A DNA stretch of 64,000 nucleotides from Aurantiacibacter marinus (GCF_001021555.1 NZ_LDCP01000002.1:124001-188000), one strand, 5' to 3'; positions 34,970 through 44,534 are shown, counted from the stretch's first letter. The notes: generated from the sequence alone by a model not told the origin. Numbers and translations are program-made.

Positions 34970-35316
34970 AGCGCCAGGCAGCAGAGGCGCGCGGCCGGAA
35001 GGCTGAGGATGAGGCAGCCGATTGGCTTGAAGCGCAAGGCTGGGAAATTCTTGCCCGCCGCGTGAAGGTCAAATCCGGCGAAGTCGATTTGATTGCCCGC
35101 CGAGATAGCCTGATAGCTTTTGTCGAAGTGAAATGGCGCGCCAAACCCGCCGATCTCGATCACGCAATAGACGAATACCGCCTGCGCCGCGTCGCCGCCG
35201 CTGCCGAAGCGGTTGCGCATGAGTATGCGCAAGATGGCGAGGACTTGCGGGTAGACGTAATCCTCCTTGCGCCCGGCGCGCCGCCTCGCCACATCGAAAA
35301 TGCCTGGATGCCTTAA
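34966..35316 (+). CDS. yraN: YraN family endonuclease-fold protein (UPF0102)
   Basis: A 116-residue restriction-endonuclease-like fold protein: KAEDEAADWLEAQGWEIL, the VKSGEVDLIARRD metal-site block and FVEVKWR. The conserved E-x-D and ExK residues are intact. The family is widespread and conserved next to rsmI but its role is unclear; a part in DNA repair or RNA processing is speculative. Overlaps rsmI by four bases. Confidence 0.92.
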   Translation: MKRQAAEARGRKAEDEAADWLEAQGWEILARRVKVKSGEVDLIARRDSLIAFVEVKWRAKPADLDHAIDEYRLRRVAAAAEAVAHEYAQDGEDLRVDVILLAPGAPPRHIENAWMP

Positions 35317-35326
35317 GGAAACCAAC

Positions 35327-36289
35327 ATGTCGCTACGTGTCGCCGTCCAGATGGACCCGCTTGAAAGTATCAATATCGCCGGAGACTCCAGTTTTGCCCT
35401 GATGCTGGCGGCGCAGGATCGCGGGCATTCGGTGTGGCACTATGACGTCAAAACGCTTTCCTGGCAGGACGGCAAGGTCTGCGCCTGGGCGCGGCCGGTT
35501 ACCGTGCAGCGCGTGGAGGGCAATCATTTCGACGCAGGTGCCTTGGCAAAGATCGACCTTGGCAAGGACATTGACGTTATCCTGATGCGGCAGGACCCGC
35601 CGTTTCATCTTGGCTACATCAGTTCAGCCCTGTTGCTGGACCGGCTGAAGGGCAAAACGCTGGTCAGCAACGATCCGCGCGAAGTCGTGAATGCACCAGA
35701 GAAAATGTACGTCCTGGACTATGCGCACTTTATGCCGCCAACGCTCATCACCCGCGTGCTGGATGATGTGCGCGATTTTCAAGCCGAACATGGTGCGGTG
35801 GTGGTCAAACCGCTGCATGGCAACGGCGGCAAGGCAATTTTCAGGATCGATGCCGATGGCACGAACATCTCTGCCCTATTCGAGGTTTTCAACCAGACCT
35901 GGCCGGAGGCGCATATGGTGCAGCCGTTCTTGCCCAGCGTATCGGAAGGAGACAAGCGTATCGTTCTGATTGATGGCGAAATTGCTGGCGCGATCAACCG
36001 CAGGCCGGGCGCGGGAGAGTTTCGCTCCAACCTTGCGCAAGGCGGATCGGCAGAGGCAACTCAGCTGACTGAGCGGGAGCAGGAAATCTGTGACGCCATG
36101 GGACCGGATCTGAAGCGGCGCGGCCTGACATTCGTCGGCATTGATGTGATCGGCGGTGAATGGCTGACCGAGATCAATGTGACTTCGCCCACAGGAATTG
36201 TTGCGATCGACAAGTTCAACGGGACCGACACGGCAGGCATGATCTGGGACGCGCTGGAGCGCCGACATGCTGAAATGGGGAAAGACTAA
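35327..36289 (+). CDS. gshB: Glutathione synthetase
   Basis: ATP-grasp ligase joining gamma-glutamylcysteine and glycine, 320 residues. Start MSLRVAVQMDPLESINIAGDSS; key blocks are DVILMRQDPPFHLGYISSALLL, VVKPLHGNGGKAIFRI, EGDKRIVLIDGEIAGAINRRP and TFVGIDVIGGEWLTEINVTSP. TAAGGA precedes the ATG at 35327 and overlaps the yraN stop. Gamma-glutamylcysteine synthetase is not in this window. The rsmI-yraN-gshB order is a known alphaproteobacterial arrangement. Confidence 0.96.
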   Translation: MSLRVAVQMDPLESINIAGDSSFALMLAAQDRGHSVWHYDVKTLSWQDGKVCAWARPVTVQRVEGNHFDAGALAKIDLGKDIDVILMRQDPPFHLGYISSALLLDRLKGKTLVSNDPREVVNAPEKMYVLDYAHFMPPTLITRVLDDVRDFQAEHGAVVVKPLHGNGGKAIFRIDADGTNISALFEVFNQTWPEAHMVQPFLPSVSEGDKRIVLIDGEIAGAINRRPGAGEFRSNLAQGGSAEATQLTEREQEICDAMGPDLKRRGLTFVGIDVIGGEWLTEINVTSPTGIVAIDKFNGTDTAGMIWDALERRHAEMGKD

Positions 36290-36311
36290 CCCTTCCGCGC
36301 ATTAGCTCTCC

Positions 36312-36926
36312 ATGGATACTCTCATTATCGACCTGATCGAGCGCGGGGGGTACTTCGGTATTTTCCTGCTCATGATACTGGAAAATGTCATTCCGCCTGT
36401 GCCGAGCGAGGTCATCATGGGCGTTGGCGGTCTGCTGGTACAGCGCGGCGTCATGGATTTCTGGCCGTTGCTCCTGATCGGAACCGCTGGCACCACGGTG
36501 GGCAATTATGCGTGGTACTGGATCGGTGACAAGTGGGGATATGAACGGCTTGAACCTTTTGTCGACCGATGGGGGCGCTGGCTGACCGTTGATTGGGAAC
36601 ACATCGCCAAGGCACAGGTGTTTTTTGTGCAGCGCGGACATTGGGTGGTCTTCTTCCTGCGGTTCAGCCCGTTCCTGCGCACGATCATCTCGCTACCAGC
36701 GGGACTGGCGCACATGCCCAAACTGAAATTTCTCGGCTACACTTTTGCCGGATCGCTGATCTGGAACGCGTTGTTGATCAAGGGCGGTGAATGGCTTGGG
36801 CACTATCTGGCGGATTCACAGGAAATCATCGGGTGGATAATCGCTGGCTTGGTCGTGCTGACCATTGCCGGGTACCTATGGAGAGTGTTCACCTTTGTGC
36901 CGCGCGCAAATCGGGGCGCGGACTAG
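36312..36926 (+). CDS. DedA family membrane protein
   Basis: A 204-residue DedA/SNARE-associated protein with four or five hydrophobic segments. Family blocks are LENVIPPVPSEVIMGVGG, TAGTTVGNYAWYWIGDKWG and RFSPFLRTIISLPAGLAHMP. DedA proteins are inner-membrane proteins with proposed lipid scramblase or undecaprenyl-phosphate flippase activity and influence envelope integrity. It follows gshB by 22 bases and converges with xerC (four-base overlap of stops). Substrate unproven. Confidence 0.9.
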   Translation: MDTLIIDLIERGGYFGIFLLMILENVIPPVPSEVIMGVGGLLVQRGVMDFWPLLLIGTAGTTVGNYAWYWIGDKWGYERLEPFVDRWGRWLTVDWEHIAKAQVFFVQRGHWVVFFLRFSPFLRTIISLPAGLAHMPKLKFLGYTFAGSLIWNALLIKGGEWLGHYLADSQEIIGWIIAGLVVLTIAGYLWRVFTFVPRANRGAD

Positions 36927-37822
36927 CCATCCTCTCGCGGGTGGGCAGAACGGTACGCCTCCAGCATCTTCGCCGCATCGACCTGAGTGTAGATTTGCGT
37001 CGAACCAAGGCTCGCATGGCCAAGCAATTCCTGCAGGCTACGCAAATCCGCGCCCGAACCGAGGAGGTGAGTGGCGAACGAGTGGCGCAGAGCGTGGGGC
37101 GTCGCTGTATCGGGCAGACCAAGTGCCCGCCGCGCTCTTGCCATCGCCTTTTGAACGATGCCCTGACTGAGCGGGCCGCCTTTTACACCTCGAAAGATCG
37201 GTGCGTCCCCGCTTACCTCAAATGGACATTCTGCAACGTAAGCCGCCACGGCATCACGCACGACAGGGAGCAGCGGGACAACGCGCTGCTTGTTGCCTTT
37301 GCCGGTCACCACCAGTGTCTCCCCCAGCGGCAAGTCACTTGCCTTGAGCGAGAGCGCCTCCGCAATACGCAGGCCTGCGCCGTACATCAGCAGCAGCACA
37401 GCCGAATCGCGGAGGCCCGCCCAGTCTTCGGCTGCGCTTTCCGCTACGGTCGACACCATGTTGGTCGCTTCATCGGGAGTGATGGGGCGGGGCAGGCCCT
37501 TCTTTATGCGCGGCCCCCTGATACGCGGCGCAGCCCCCGGCTCGGCACCGGTCAGATCGCGGGCATGGGTGACAAAGCTTTTGAGCGCGGACAATTCGCG
37601 CGCAGCAGAGACATTGCCGATTCCCTCGGCACGCCTTTCGGCAAGGTGGCCCCGCAGGTCCCGCGTGGACAGGTCCGCGACTTGCTGCCAGCTTTTTATA
37701 TGGCGATATTCCAGCAGCCTTGCCGCCGTAGCGACATAGGCTCGCACGGTATGCGGTGATCGTCGCCGGGCGATGGCGAGATGTTCGCGCCATTGATCGA
37801 TGATATCGCCGGTCTCGCTCAT
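36923..37822 (-). CDS. xerC: Tyrosine recombinase XerC
   Basis: Site-specific recombinase resolving chromosome dimers at dif, 299 residues. Catalytic residues: R152 (YGAGLRIAEAL), K175 (GKGNKQR), H243 and R246 (HALRHSF), H269 (LGHASLGSTQIYT) and nucleophile Y278. The N-terminal SAM-like DNA-binding domain is present. Its start overlaps the hemW stop as ATGA, so it is translated with hemW. XerC versus XerD is assigned by overall similarity, with some uncertainty. Confidence 0.93.
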   Translation of the reverse strand: MSETGDIIDQWREHLAIARRRSPHTVRAYVATAARLLEYRHIKSWQQVADLSTRDLRGHLAERRAEGIGNVSAARELSALKSFVTHARDLTGAEPGAAPRIRGPRIKKGLPRPITPDEATNMVSTVAESAAEDWAGLRDSAVLLLMYGAGLRIAEALSLKASDLPLGETLVVTGKGNKQRVVPLLPVVRDAVAAYVAECPFEVSGDAPIFRGVKGGPLSQGIVQKAMARARRALGLPDTATPHALRHSFATHLLGSGADLRSLQELLGHASLGSTQIYTQVDAAKMLEAYRSAHPREDG

Positions 37823-38970
37823 GCTGTTACAAGATCGTCTGCCACCAGACGCGCCAACAACGCATCGAGGAGCGGCATTCCAGCCTCTGTCACACCGAGG
37901 CGCGAACCCTCTCGCCATACGAAGCCAAGTTCTTGGTGGCGTTCCACCTCGCGCAAATCCAGAAGCGCGTTTTCCGGCATGGCGAAACGCGCCGATAGGC
38001 GATCAAGATCGATCCCCTCTGCGAGGCGCAGCCCCATCAGCAGCGCTTCAGAGGCCTGCTCAGCAACCCCCAACTCGCGCTCTTCCTGCAAACCGGAACC
38101 GTTGCGCTCGACAGCGGATAGCCAGTTCTCCGGCTTCTTGTGCCGCGTCGTCGCCATACCGCCGCGCCGTCCGTGCGCCCCCGGCCCAATGCCGCCATAA
38201 TCTTCGTATCGCCAATAGGTAAGGTTGTGACGGCTTTCCTCACCGAGCCGTGCATGATTGCTGATTTCGTAAGGCGGCAATCCCGCCGCGTCGGTGAGTT
38301 CGCGGGTTATCGCAAACAGGTCCGCTGCCTCATCGTCATCCAGTGGCGTGAATTCCTTCCGCCGCACCATCGATTCAAATCGCGTCCCCGGTTCGATCGT
38401 CAATTGGTATAGCGAGAGGTGGCCGGTGCCGAAACTCAGCGCGCGGCGCAGCTCGTGTTCCCACGACACTGCAGTGTGGCCGGGGAGGGCATAGATCAGG
38501 TCGAAACTGACCCGGCTAAACGCCGCTTGGGCTGTCTCAAGTGCCTTTAGACCCTCTTGAGCCCCGTGAAGTCTGCCGAGGAATTTGAGCGCCGTATCGT
38601 CCAGAGATTGCAGACCGAGCGAGACGCGATTGACGCCCGCAGTGGCAAGATCGGCAAACTTGGCCGCCTCAACAGAGGACGGATTGGCCTCCAGCGTGAT
38701 CTCGATACTAGGCGAAAAACCCCACAGCTTTTCCGCCTCTTGCAGCAAGGCGCTGACCAAAGCAGGCGGCATCAAGGAAGGCGTCCCCCCTCCGAAAAAC
38801 ACCGAATCCAGAGGTTCGCCGCCAGAGATCGCCGCTTCATGTCGTAGTTCCGCAAGCAAGCTGCGCTGCCACAAATCAGCGTCGACGCTGCCGCGAACAT
38901 GCGAATTGAAATCACAATAGGGGCATTTGGCTAGGCAAAAGGGCCAATGGATATAAAGGGCTCGGGCCAT
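37819..38970 (-). CDS. hemW: Radical SAM haem chaperone HemW
   Basis: A 383-residue radical SAM protein. The FeS cysteines are C12, C16 and C19 (CLAKCPYC), preceded by ALYIHWPF; then VFFGGGTPSLM, IEITLEANPSSVE, VNRVSLGLQSLDD and GGIGPGAHGR. This is the HemN-like subgroup lacking the oxygen-independent coproporphyrinogen oxidase extension, so haem insertion is more likely than haem synthesis. Divergent from the CAP gene and overlapping xerC by four bases. Confidence 0.93.
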   Translation of the reverse strand: MARALYIHWPFCLAKCPYCDFNSHVRGSVDADLWQRSLLAELRHEAAISGGEPLDSVFFGGGTPSLMPPALVSALLQEAEKLWGFSPSIEITLEANPSSVEAAKFADLATAGVNRVSLGLQSLDDTALKFLGRLHGAQEGLKALETAQAAFSRVSFDLIYALPGHTAVSWEHELRRALSFGTGHLSLYQLTIEPGTRFESMVRRKEFTPLDDDEAADLFAITRELTDAAGLPPYEISNHARLGEESRHNLTYWRYEDYGGIGPGAHGRRGGMATTRHKKPENWLSAVERNGSGLQEERELGVAEQASEALLMGLRLAEGIDLDRLSARFAMPENALLDLREVERHQELGFVWREGSRLGVTEAGMPLLDALLARLVADDLVTA

Positions 38971-39015
38971 GTCGGGTTTCAGGCTCCGTTAACGCCTGCA
39001 AGTCAAGATGCAGCC

Positions 39016-39543
39016 ATGGAAAAGGGTCGTATTCTCACAGTCGCATGTGCTGGTCTCGCCGGATTGTTCGCTCCGATTGCTGCGCAGGCCGAGCGTCCGG
39101 AAACAAACACCTTTGCCGAACAGCTGCTCGAAAACCACAACGACGCCCGGGATAATGTAGGTGTCCCGCGCCTTGAGTGGAGCCAACGACTCGCTCGCCA
39201 AGCGCAATCTTGGGCCGAACAGCTCGCGCAAGAAGGCCGCATGCGCCATTCTACACACGAACAGCGGGCGCAGGCAGGTGAGAACCTGTGGATGGGTTCG
39301 GCAGGTTATTTCGGCGCAGATGTAATGATCGGGTCATTCGTGGACGAGCGGCGGTACTTCCGCCGCGGCACATTTCCCAATGTCTCGACAACCGGACAGT
39401 GGAGCGATGTCGGCCATTACACACAAGTCATCTGGCGCGAGACCCGTGAAGTCGGCTGCGCGGTGGCGCGCAACGATGAAAATGATTTCCTGGTCTGTCG
39501 CTATTGGCCCGCAGGCAACACCTATGATCGGCCAGTGTATTAG
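39016..39543 (+). CDS. Exported CAP (SCP/PR-1) domain protein
   Basis: A 175-residue protein with a signal peptide (residues 1-25) and a CAP domain: HNDARDNVGVPRLEWSQRL, GENLWMG, GHYTQVIWRETREVGC and VCRYWPAGN. The histidines and glutamate typical of the CAP cavity are present. Extracellular or periplasmic; bacterial CAP functions are poorly known. It is oriented opposite to its neighbours and lies between rdgB and hemW, which are adjacent in many genomes, so it appears to be an insertion into a conserved cluster. Confidence 0.9.
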   Translation: MEKGRILTVACAGLAGLFAPIAAQAERPETNTFAEQLLENHNDARDNVGVPRLEWSQRLARQAQSWAEQLAQEGRMRHSTHEQRAQAGENLWMGSAGYFGADVMIGSFVDERRYFRRGTFPNVSTTGQWSDVGHYTQVIWRETREVGCAVARNDENDFLVCRYWPAGNTYDRPVY

Positions 39544-39560
39544 GTGCCGCGCCTTAGGCG

Positions 39561-40187
39561 TCAGGCCGAGAACTGATCCGCGACAAGTTTCGCGAACGCA
39601 TCGGCGCGGTGGCTGATCGCGTGTTTTTCTTCAGGCGCGATTTCCGCAAACGTCAGTTCGCTATCCTGCGGCACAAACACCGGGTCATATCCGAAACCCA
39701 TCTCGCCGCGCGGTGGCCAGGTCAAAGTTCCATCCACACGACCTTCATAAACCGCGTACTCACCGTCAGGCCACGCGATTGCGAGGACGCAGGAGAACCA
39801 GGCATCACGCGAAGCATTCGGCCCCTTGCCTTGCAACAGGCCTTCGACCTTTCCCATTGCCATATACCAATCACGCCCCGGCTCCCCTTCAAACCACTGA
39901 CGCTCCGCCCAATCGGCAGTGTAGACACCGGGCCGCCCGTCAAGCGCGGCCACTGACAGTCCGCTATCGTCCGCCAGCGCCGGCAGGCCGGAAGCCGCCG
40001 CCGCCGCGCGCGCCTTGATCAGCGCGTTGGCAACGAAGGTTTTTCCAGTCTCCGGCGGTTCTGGCAGACCGAGCGATCCGGCTGATATGCAACCAAGCCC
40101 GAAAGGCGCAAGCAGGGCGGAGATTTCCTTCAGCTTGCCCGCATTATGCGTGGCAATCACAAGTTTTCCGCCGCCCAGCTTTCGCAT
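39561..40187 (-). CDS. rdgB: Non-canonical purine NTP pyrophosphatase (RdgB/HAM1)
   Basis: Removes ITP, dITP and XTP from nucleotide pools; 208 residues. The signature [15 protein letters not shown] starts it; then [31 protein letters not shown] and [12 protein letters not shown], plus [11 protein letters not shown] near the end. It overlaps the preceding rph stop by one base (TAATG), forming an rph-rdgB operon. Confidence 0.96.
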   Translation of the reverse strand: MRKLGGGKLVIATHNAGKLKEISALLAPFGLGCISAGSLGLPEPPETGKTFVANALIKARAAAAASGLPALADDSGLSVAALDGRPGVYTADWAERQWFEGEPGRDWYMAMGKVEGLLQGKGPNASRDAWFSCVLAIAWPDGEYAVYEGRVDGTLTWPPRGEMGFGYDPVFVPQDSELTFAEIAPEEKHAISHRADAFAKLVADQFSA

Positions 40188-40900
40188 TATTTGGTCGCCT
40201 CTTCCTGTGCCTTGAAGATGTCTGCACAGCCCATCTGGGCAAGACGAAGCAAGCGCAGAAGGCCTTCTTCGTCATATGTCGCACCTTCGGCAGTCGCTTG
40301 CACTTCAGCGATTTGGCCGCCTTCGATCAAGACAAAATTCGCGTCCGCATCGGCGTTGGAATCCTCATCATAATCGAGATCGAGGACCGGCGTCCCCTGA
40401 AAGATACCGCAGGAAATCGCAGCGATTTTGGCCGTGATCGGATCTTCCTTGATTGCACCTTCTTCCATGAGTTTGTTCACCGCGAGTCGCAGTGCAATCC
40501 ACGCGCCCGTAATGGACGCCGTTCGCGTACCGCCATCGGCCTGGATAACATCGCAATCGAGCGTAATTTGCCGCTCACCCAGTTTCTGCATATCGACTAC
40601 CGCGCGCAAGGAACGACCGATAAGCCGTTGAATTTCCTGCGTACGCCCGCTCTGCTTGCCGCGAGCGGCCTCTCGGCTGCTGCGCGTATGCGTGGAACGC
40701 GGCAGCATGGAATATTCACCAGTCACCCAGCCTGTACCTTTGTTGCGCATCCACGGCGGAACCGACCGTTCAACGCTGGCAGTGCACAGCACTCGGGTAT
40801 CGCCAAAGCTGATGAGGCAGGACCCTTCGGCGTGCTTTGTGAAGGCTGTTTCTATTGTAATAGCGCGCATTTCGTCTGGCGCGCGGCCTGATGGTCGCAT
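40187..40900 (-). CDS. rph: Ribonuclease PH
   Basis: Phosphorolytic 3'-5' exoribonuclease trimming tRNA 3' ends; 237 residues. Blocks: [71 protein letters not shown] and [24 protein letters not shown] precedes the ATG at 40900. Its final A is shared with the rdgB start. Divergent from hrcA across a 349-base region. Confidence 0.97.
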   Translation of the reverse strand: MRPSGRAPDEMRAITIETAFTKHAEGSCLISFGDTRVLCTASVERSVPPWMRNKGTGWVTGEYSMLPRSTHTRSSREAARGKQSGRTQEIQRLIGRSLRAVVDMQKLGERQITLDCDVIQADGGTRTASITGAWIALRLAVNKLMEEGAIKEDPITAKIAAISCGIFQGTPVLDLDYDEDSNADADANFVLIEGGQIAEVQATAEGATYDEEGLLRLLRLAQMGCADIFKAQEEATK

Positions 40901-41249
40901 TGGTAAACTCCTTTGGAATGCGGCGCGGCATAAGCTAATCCGGCATACTATCAAGCGCTATGGCGGAGGTTTTCCCGATGAAGCCTCCAGTGATGGCGAG
41001 CCAGTTTGCCGTCAGCCTGAGCGCATACATGCCGGGTGTAAGCGTGACCTGGCATCATGGCGGCGGGACCGGCGCGCGGATGAATTTGCACATGGGCTGA
41101 CGCCAATCCGGCTTGTCTGATCGCAGCGACGACATTTGCCGCGCGCGAGAGAAACTGCCGGTTGCATAACTGGTGGGAGCCAACGAAGATCGGAAATGGT
41201 TGCATCCGTCATGATTGCAACACCGCTGTGCGGACACCATAAAGGTCCC
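40901..41249. other. Intergenic region rph-hrcA, no credible gene
   Basis: 349 bases between divergent rph and hrcA. The only ORF of note, 40960-41100 (46 codons), gives a peptide with no recognisable features, no ribosome site, and an unusual number of methionines. No CIRCE element (TTAGCACTC-N9-GAGTGCTAA) and no RpoH-type pair were found. The region must hold both promoters. Confidence 0.55.
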
Positions 41250-42293
41250 ATGGCATCGCCCCCGATCACAGAGCTGACAGACCGCGCACGCGACATTTTT
41301 CGCCTCGTCGTGGAAGACTATTTGGCAAGCGGGCTGCCGGTGGGCTCCAAGGCGTTGGCGCAACATGAGGCCGTAAATCTTTCATCTGCCTCAATCCGTT
41401 CGGTCCTCAGCGAGTTGGAACAGCTAGGCCTGCTGGCCGCCCCGCATACAAGTGCAGGCCGAATGCCGACCGAAAGCGGGTTGCGGATGTTTGTCGATGG
41501 CATCATGCAAGTCGCCGAACCCACACGGGAAGAGCGCGCAGCGATCGAGCAGCAGCTATCCGCGCCCGGTCCGATTGAGGCTGCCCTCGAAAAGACCAGC
41601 GCCATTCTCTCCAACATATCGGGCGCAGCGGGAATGGTCATGGTACCTCGCCGCGAGCCGACCTTGGCTCAGATGCGACTCGTGCCGTTGGACGAAACGC
41701 GCGCGCTGGCCGTTCTGGTGGGAGAGGATGGCCATGTCGAAAACCGTGTACTGGAACTTGGTCCCGGAATTTCTGCCAGCGCCATGCAGGAGGCCGGCAA
41801 TTATGTCACCGCCCGGCTCGCCGGACGAACGCTGGCAGAAGCGGCGCGGGCGATGCAATCCGAAATCGCTTCCGGCAAAAGCAAGCTGGATGATGTTTCC
41901 AGCCATCTCGTCGAAGCGGGCATTGCGGTCTGGAGCGAAGATTCTGCAAGGCGTCCCGTGTTGATCGTGCGGGGGCAGGCCAATCTGTTGGATGACGCAG
42001 CACTGGGCGATATCGAGCGAGTGCGGTCATTGCTTGACGATTTGGAAAACAAGCAATCGGTCGCACAACTGCTCGATAGTGCACGAGAAGCCGAATCAGC
42101 GCGCATTTTTATCGGTGCGGAAAACCGGCTTTTTGCTCTCTCCGGTTCATCGGTAATAGCCGCGCCGTACCGTGACCGGGAAGGCAAGGTTGTGGGAGTG
42201 CTGGGCGTGATAGGCCCGACGCGGTTGAATTACGCGCGCGTCGTGCCCATGGTGGATTTCACAGCCCGATCATTGGGCAAGCGAATTGGTTAG
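41250..42293 (+). CDS. hrcA: Heat-inducible transcription repressor HrcA
   Basis: A 347-residue repressor that in many bacteria binds CIRCE operators and needs GroEL. N-terminal winged helix: TDRARDIFRLVVEDYLASG, PVGSKAL and SSASIRSVLSELEQLGLLAAPHTSAGRMPT; the rest is the GAF-like HrcA core ending GVIGPTRLNYARVVPMVDF. AAGG lies five bases before the ATG at 41250. It is followed by grpE after ten bases. The likely targets (groESL) are not in this window. Confidence 0.95.
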   Translation: MASPPITELTDRARDIFRLVVEDYLASGLPVGSKALAQHEAVNLSSASIRSVLSELEQLGLLAAPHTSAGRMPTESGLRMFVDGIMQVAEPTREERAAIEQQLSAPGPIEAALEKTSAILSNISGAAGMVMVPRREPTLAQMRLVPLDETRALAVLVGEDGHVENRVLELGPGISASAMQEAGNYVTARLAGRTLAEAARAMQSEIASGKSKLDDVSSHLVEAGIAVWSEDSARRPVLIVRGQANLLDDAALGDIERVRSLLDDLENKQSVAQLLDSAREAESARIFIGAENRLFALSGSSVIAAPYRDREGKVVGVLGVIGPTRLNYARVVPMVDFTARSLGKRIG

Positions 42294-42303
42294 ACAGGAA
42301 GAA

Positions 42304-42900
42304 ATGACAGACACCGATAAGAACCGCGACGACGCGGTCGATACCGAAATTGCAAAAGAGCTTGATGGCGTACCGGAGGAATTCCTCAGTGATGAGGATG
42401 ATGACGATGCCGGGGATGAGGACACGGCAGCTGAAGAGCTGGCTGCCCTGCGTGAAGAGCTGGAAAAGGCCAAGCAGGACGTCCTTTACGCCAAGGCAGA
42501 CACGCAAAACGTACGCCGCCGAATGGAAAAGGATATTACCGACGCGCGCAGTTACGCCGCGACCGGCTTCGCCCGCGATATCCTGAGCGTTGCAGACAAT
42601 TTGACACGCGCAATCGACGCTATCCCAGAAGATCTGCGCGAGGATTCCAAATTCAAAGGGCTGGTGGCCGGCATACAGGCAACCCAGCGGGAAATGGAAA
42701 AGGCTTTTGAACAGCACGGCATCAGCCGCATCGCCGCCATGGGCATGCCACTTGATCCGAACCAGCATCAGGCAATGATGGAAATCCCGACCGATGATGA
42801 CGAACCGGGCACGATTGTGCAGGAAATGCAGGCCGGTTACATGATCCGCGATCGCCTGCTGCGCCCCAGCATGGTGGGTATAGCCAAAAAGCCCGAATAG
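42304..42900 (+). CDS. grpE: Nucleotide exchange factor GrpE
   Basis: Releases ADP from DnaK. The 198-residue protein has an acidic N-terminus (DEDDDDAGDEDTAAEE), the long coiled coil (ELEKAKQDVLYAKADTQNVRRRME), then DILSVADNLTRAI and the beta-wing with GMPLDPNQHQAMMEIP. AGGAAGAA precedes the ATG at 42304. It is co-transcribed with hrcA. DnaK and DnaJ lie 3.4 kb downstream, separated by minus-strand genes. Confidence 0.96.
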   Translation: MTDTDKNRDDAVDTEIAKELDGVPEEFLSDEDDDDAGDEDTAAEELAALREELEKAKQDVLYAKADTQNVRRRMEKDITDARSYAATGFARDILSVADNLTRAIDAIPEDLREDSKFKGLVAGIQATQREMEKAFEQHGISRIAAMGMPLDPNQHQAMMEIPTDDDEPGTIVQEMQAGYMIRDRLLRPSMVGIAKKPE

Positions 42901-42921
42901 GCGCGGTTACCGATTGAAACG

Positions 42922-42955
42922 AAAAAGGCGGGACCGCGAGGCCCCGCCTTTTTTC
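42922..42955. terminator. Bidirectional intrinsic terminator
   Basis: An eight-bp core stem AAGGCGGG / CCCGCCTT with a ten-base loop, flanked by A-runs on the left and six T on the right, between convergent grpE and the repeat-protein gene. It should terminate transcripts from both. Confidence 0.88.
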
Positions 42956-42972
42956 TGTCAATTATTGAATGC

Positions 42973-44412
42973 TTACTGGCTGTAAAGCTCTGAAATATTC
43001 AATTCTGCGGCATGGCTGTTGGATTCCCCATAGGTGCCAACCCAAATCTCGTAACGACCTGAAAGCGGGGTCTGGAACCGGACGCTCGGGTTCATGCCTT
43101 GCCCGCCATCATCGTTGCAATACCACTGGCCGTTGGGAGCATTGATGACGAGAGTCGTGTCCGCCATAGAGGTCGCCGAAATGATCAGCGGAAGTGAACC
43201 AGCATCAAATGTCAGCCGCACATCCGGCGAAGTGGCGATAAATCCGTCACAGGCAGAACTTAATCTGGATGCATCATTGGTGCCGCCCGATGACATTCGC
43301 ACCACATAAGGGTCGGGCGTGAAGCCGCTAGAAAGCCTTACATCCTCATAAATCGGGCTCGCATTTATATCCGGTCCTGCGGGCTGGACGGGCTGCGGGG
43401 CTGGACGGAAGATGGGCTGCGGAGCCGGTTGCGGGGCTGGCTTGTAGTTCGCCTGCGGGCGTGGCGGTGCCGGCCTGTAATTGGGCTGCGGGCGTGGCGG
43501 CGGGGCCTGCACCTCGAACCCGGCATCGATCTCCGATATCCGAAGTGAGGCCTGGCTCGAGCTGGTGTCGCCGAATGTACCCACCCAAATCTCGTATCGT
43601 CCGTTCAGAGGCCTATCAAAAGTGATAAGAGGGTTCATTCCGTCCCCGCTATCATCATCACAATACCATTGGCCGTCCGGCGCATTGACCACCAGCGTAG
43701 TGTCGGCAGACGATTCAGACGTGATGAACAGCGGTAGCGAACCGGGGCTGAAGTTCAATCGAACATCGGGTGCCATCGAAACATATCCCGCACATTCAGG
43801 GCTTATATTCGAGGCCGGGATTGACCCGCCAGACGATACGTAAACGACATAGGGATCGGGCGTGAAGCCGCCCGAAAGCGAGGCGGTCTGGTAATTCGGG
43901 TTGGCGCTAACATCCGGAATAACGGCAGACTGATTGCTGACGGAACCGGACGAAGACGAATAAAGTTCTGAAATGTTGACACGAGCTGCATGCGAACCGG
44001 TGTTGCCAAATGTACCAACCCATACTTCATATCGACCGGACATCGGTGAGTTGAAGCTTACTTCTGGATCAAAGCCGTTGCCGGAATCATCGTCGCAATA
44101 CCATTGTCCGTCGGGCGCATTTACCACCAGAGTGGTGTCTTCCGACGAAGTTGCGGAAATGATCAAAGGAAGAGCGCCGGCCGTGAAATTGAGACGGACA
44201 TCAGGCGCGTTGGCAATAAAGCCATCGCAGCCAATGTTGCCTGCATCTGTCGTTCCGCCAGAATACACATCTATAGGATAAGGGTCCGGCGTGAACCCGC
44301 CCGAAAGCGTTACTGTTTCATACGTCGCGTTGGCATTTGTATCCTGCGCCTGTGCGGCAGCAGTGGTCAGGCACAGCGAAATTGCTGACGCCGCGAAAAG
44401 TGACTTGTTCAT
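42973..44412 (-). CDS. Secreted protein with three beta-sandwich-like repeats
   Basis: A 479-residue exported protein (signal peptide 1-22, AQA-Q). It has three tandem copies of a ~125-residue domain at about 31-152, 174-297 and 355-478. Each shows GFTPDPY, PDVRLNF, LPL-I-TS, the strand DTTLVVNAPDGQWYC followed by an acidic turn (DDDSGxG), and a closing SGRYE-WVGT-G. The pattern resembles pre-peptidase C-terminal (PPC) domains, which bind calcium through such acidic turns. A Pro/Gln-rich linker (303-346) separates repeats 2 and 3. GGGGGG lies upstream. Function unknown; surface or matrix binding is one idea. Confidence 0.8.
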   Translation of the reverse strand: MNKSLFAASAISLCLTTAAAQAQDTNANATYETVTLSGGFTPDPYPIDVYSGGTTDAGNIGCDGFIANAPDVRLNFTAGALPLIISATSSEDTTLVVNAPDGQWYCDDDSGNGFDPEVSFNSPMSGRYEVWVGTFGNTGSHAARVNISELYSSSSGSVSNQSAVIPDVSANPNYQTASLSGGFTPDPYVVYVSSGGSIPASNISPECAGYVSMAPDVRLNFSPGSLPLFITSESSADTTLVVNAPDGQWYCDDDSGDGMNPLITFDRPLNGRYEIWVGTFGDTSSSQASLRISEIDAGFEVQAPPPRPQPNYRPAPPRPQANYKPAPQPAPQPIFRPAPQPVQPAGPDINASPIYEDVRLSSGFTPDPYVVRMSSGGTNDASRLSSACDGFIATSPDVRLTFDAGSLPLIISATSMADTTLVINAPNGQWYCNDDGGQGMNPSVRFQTPLSGRYEIWVGTYGESNSHAAELNISELYSQ

Positions 44413-44534
44413 TTCAATTCCCCCCCTTTGGGTGTGTCAGGCTTTAAAGCAAACGCGTACAGCCGCAATGACGATGTTGGTTTTGGCGGCGGCTGCTCGG
44501 CCATCACCTTGATGATTGTCGTGCCAGCTACGCT

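Noticed and set aside
40960-41100. 46-codon ORF between rph and hrcA
   Set aside because: No ribosome site, methionine-rich composition and no recognisable feature; listed only within the intergenic entry.
41105-41135. CTTG-N17-CATTTG as a possible RpoH promoter for hrcA
   Set aside because: The -10 part does not match CYTATNTNNG, unlike the dnaK site.
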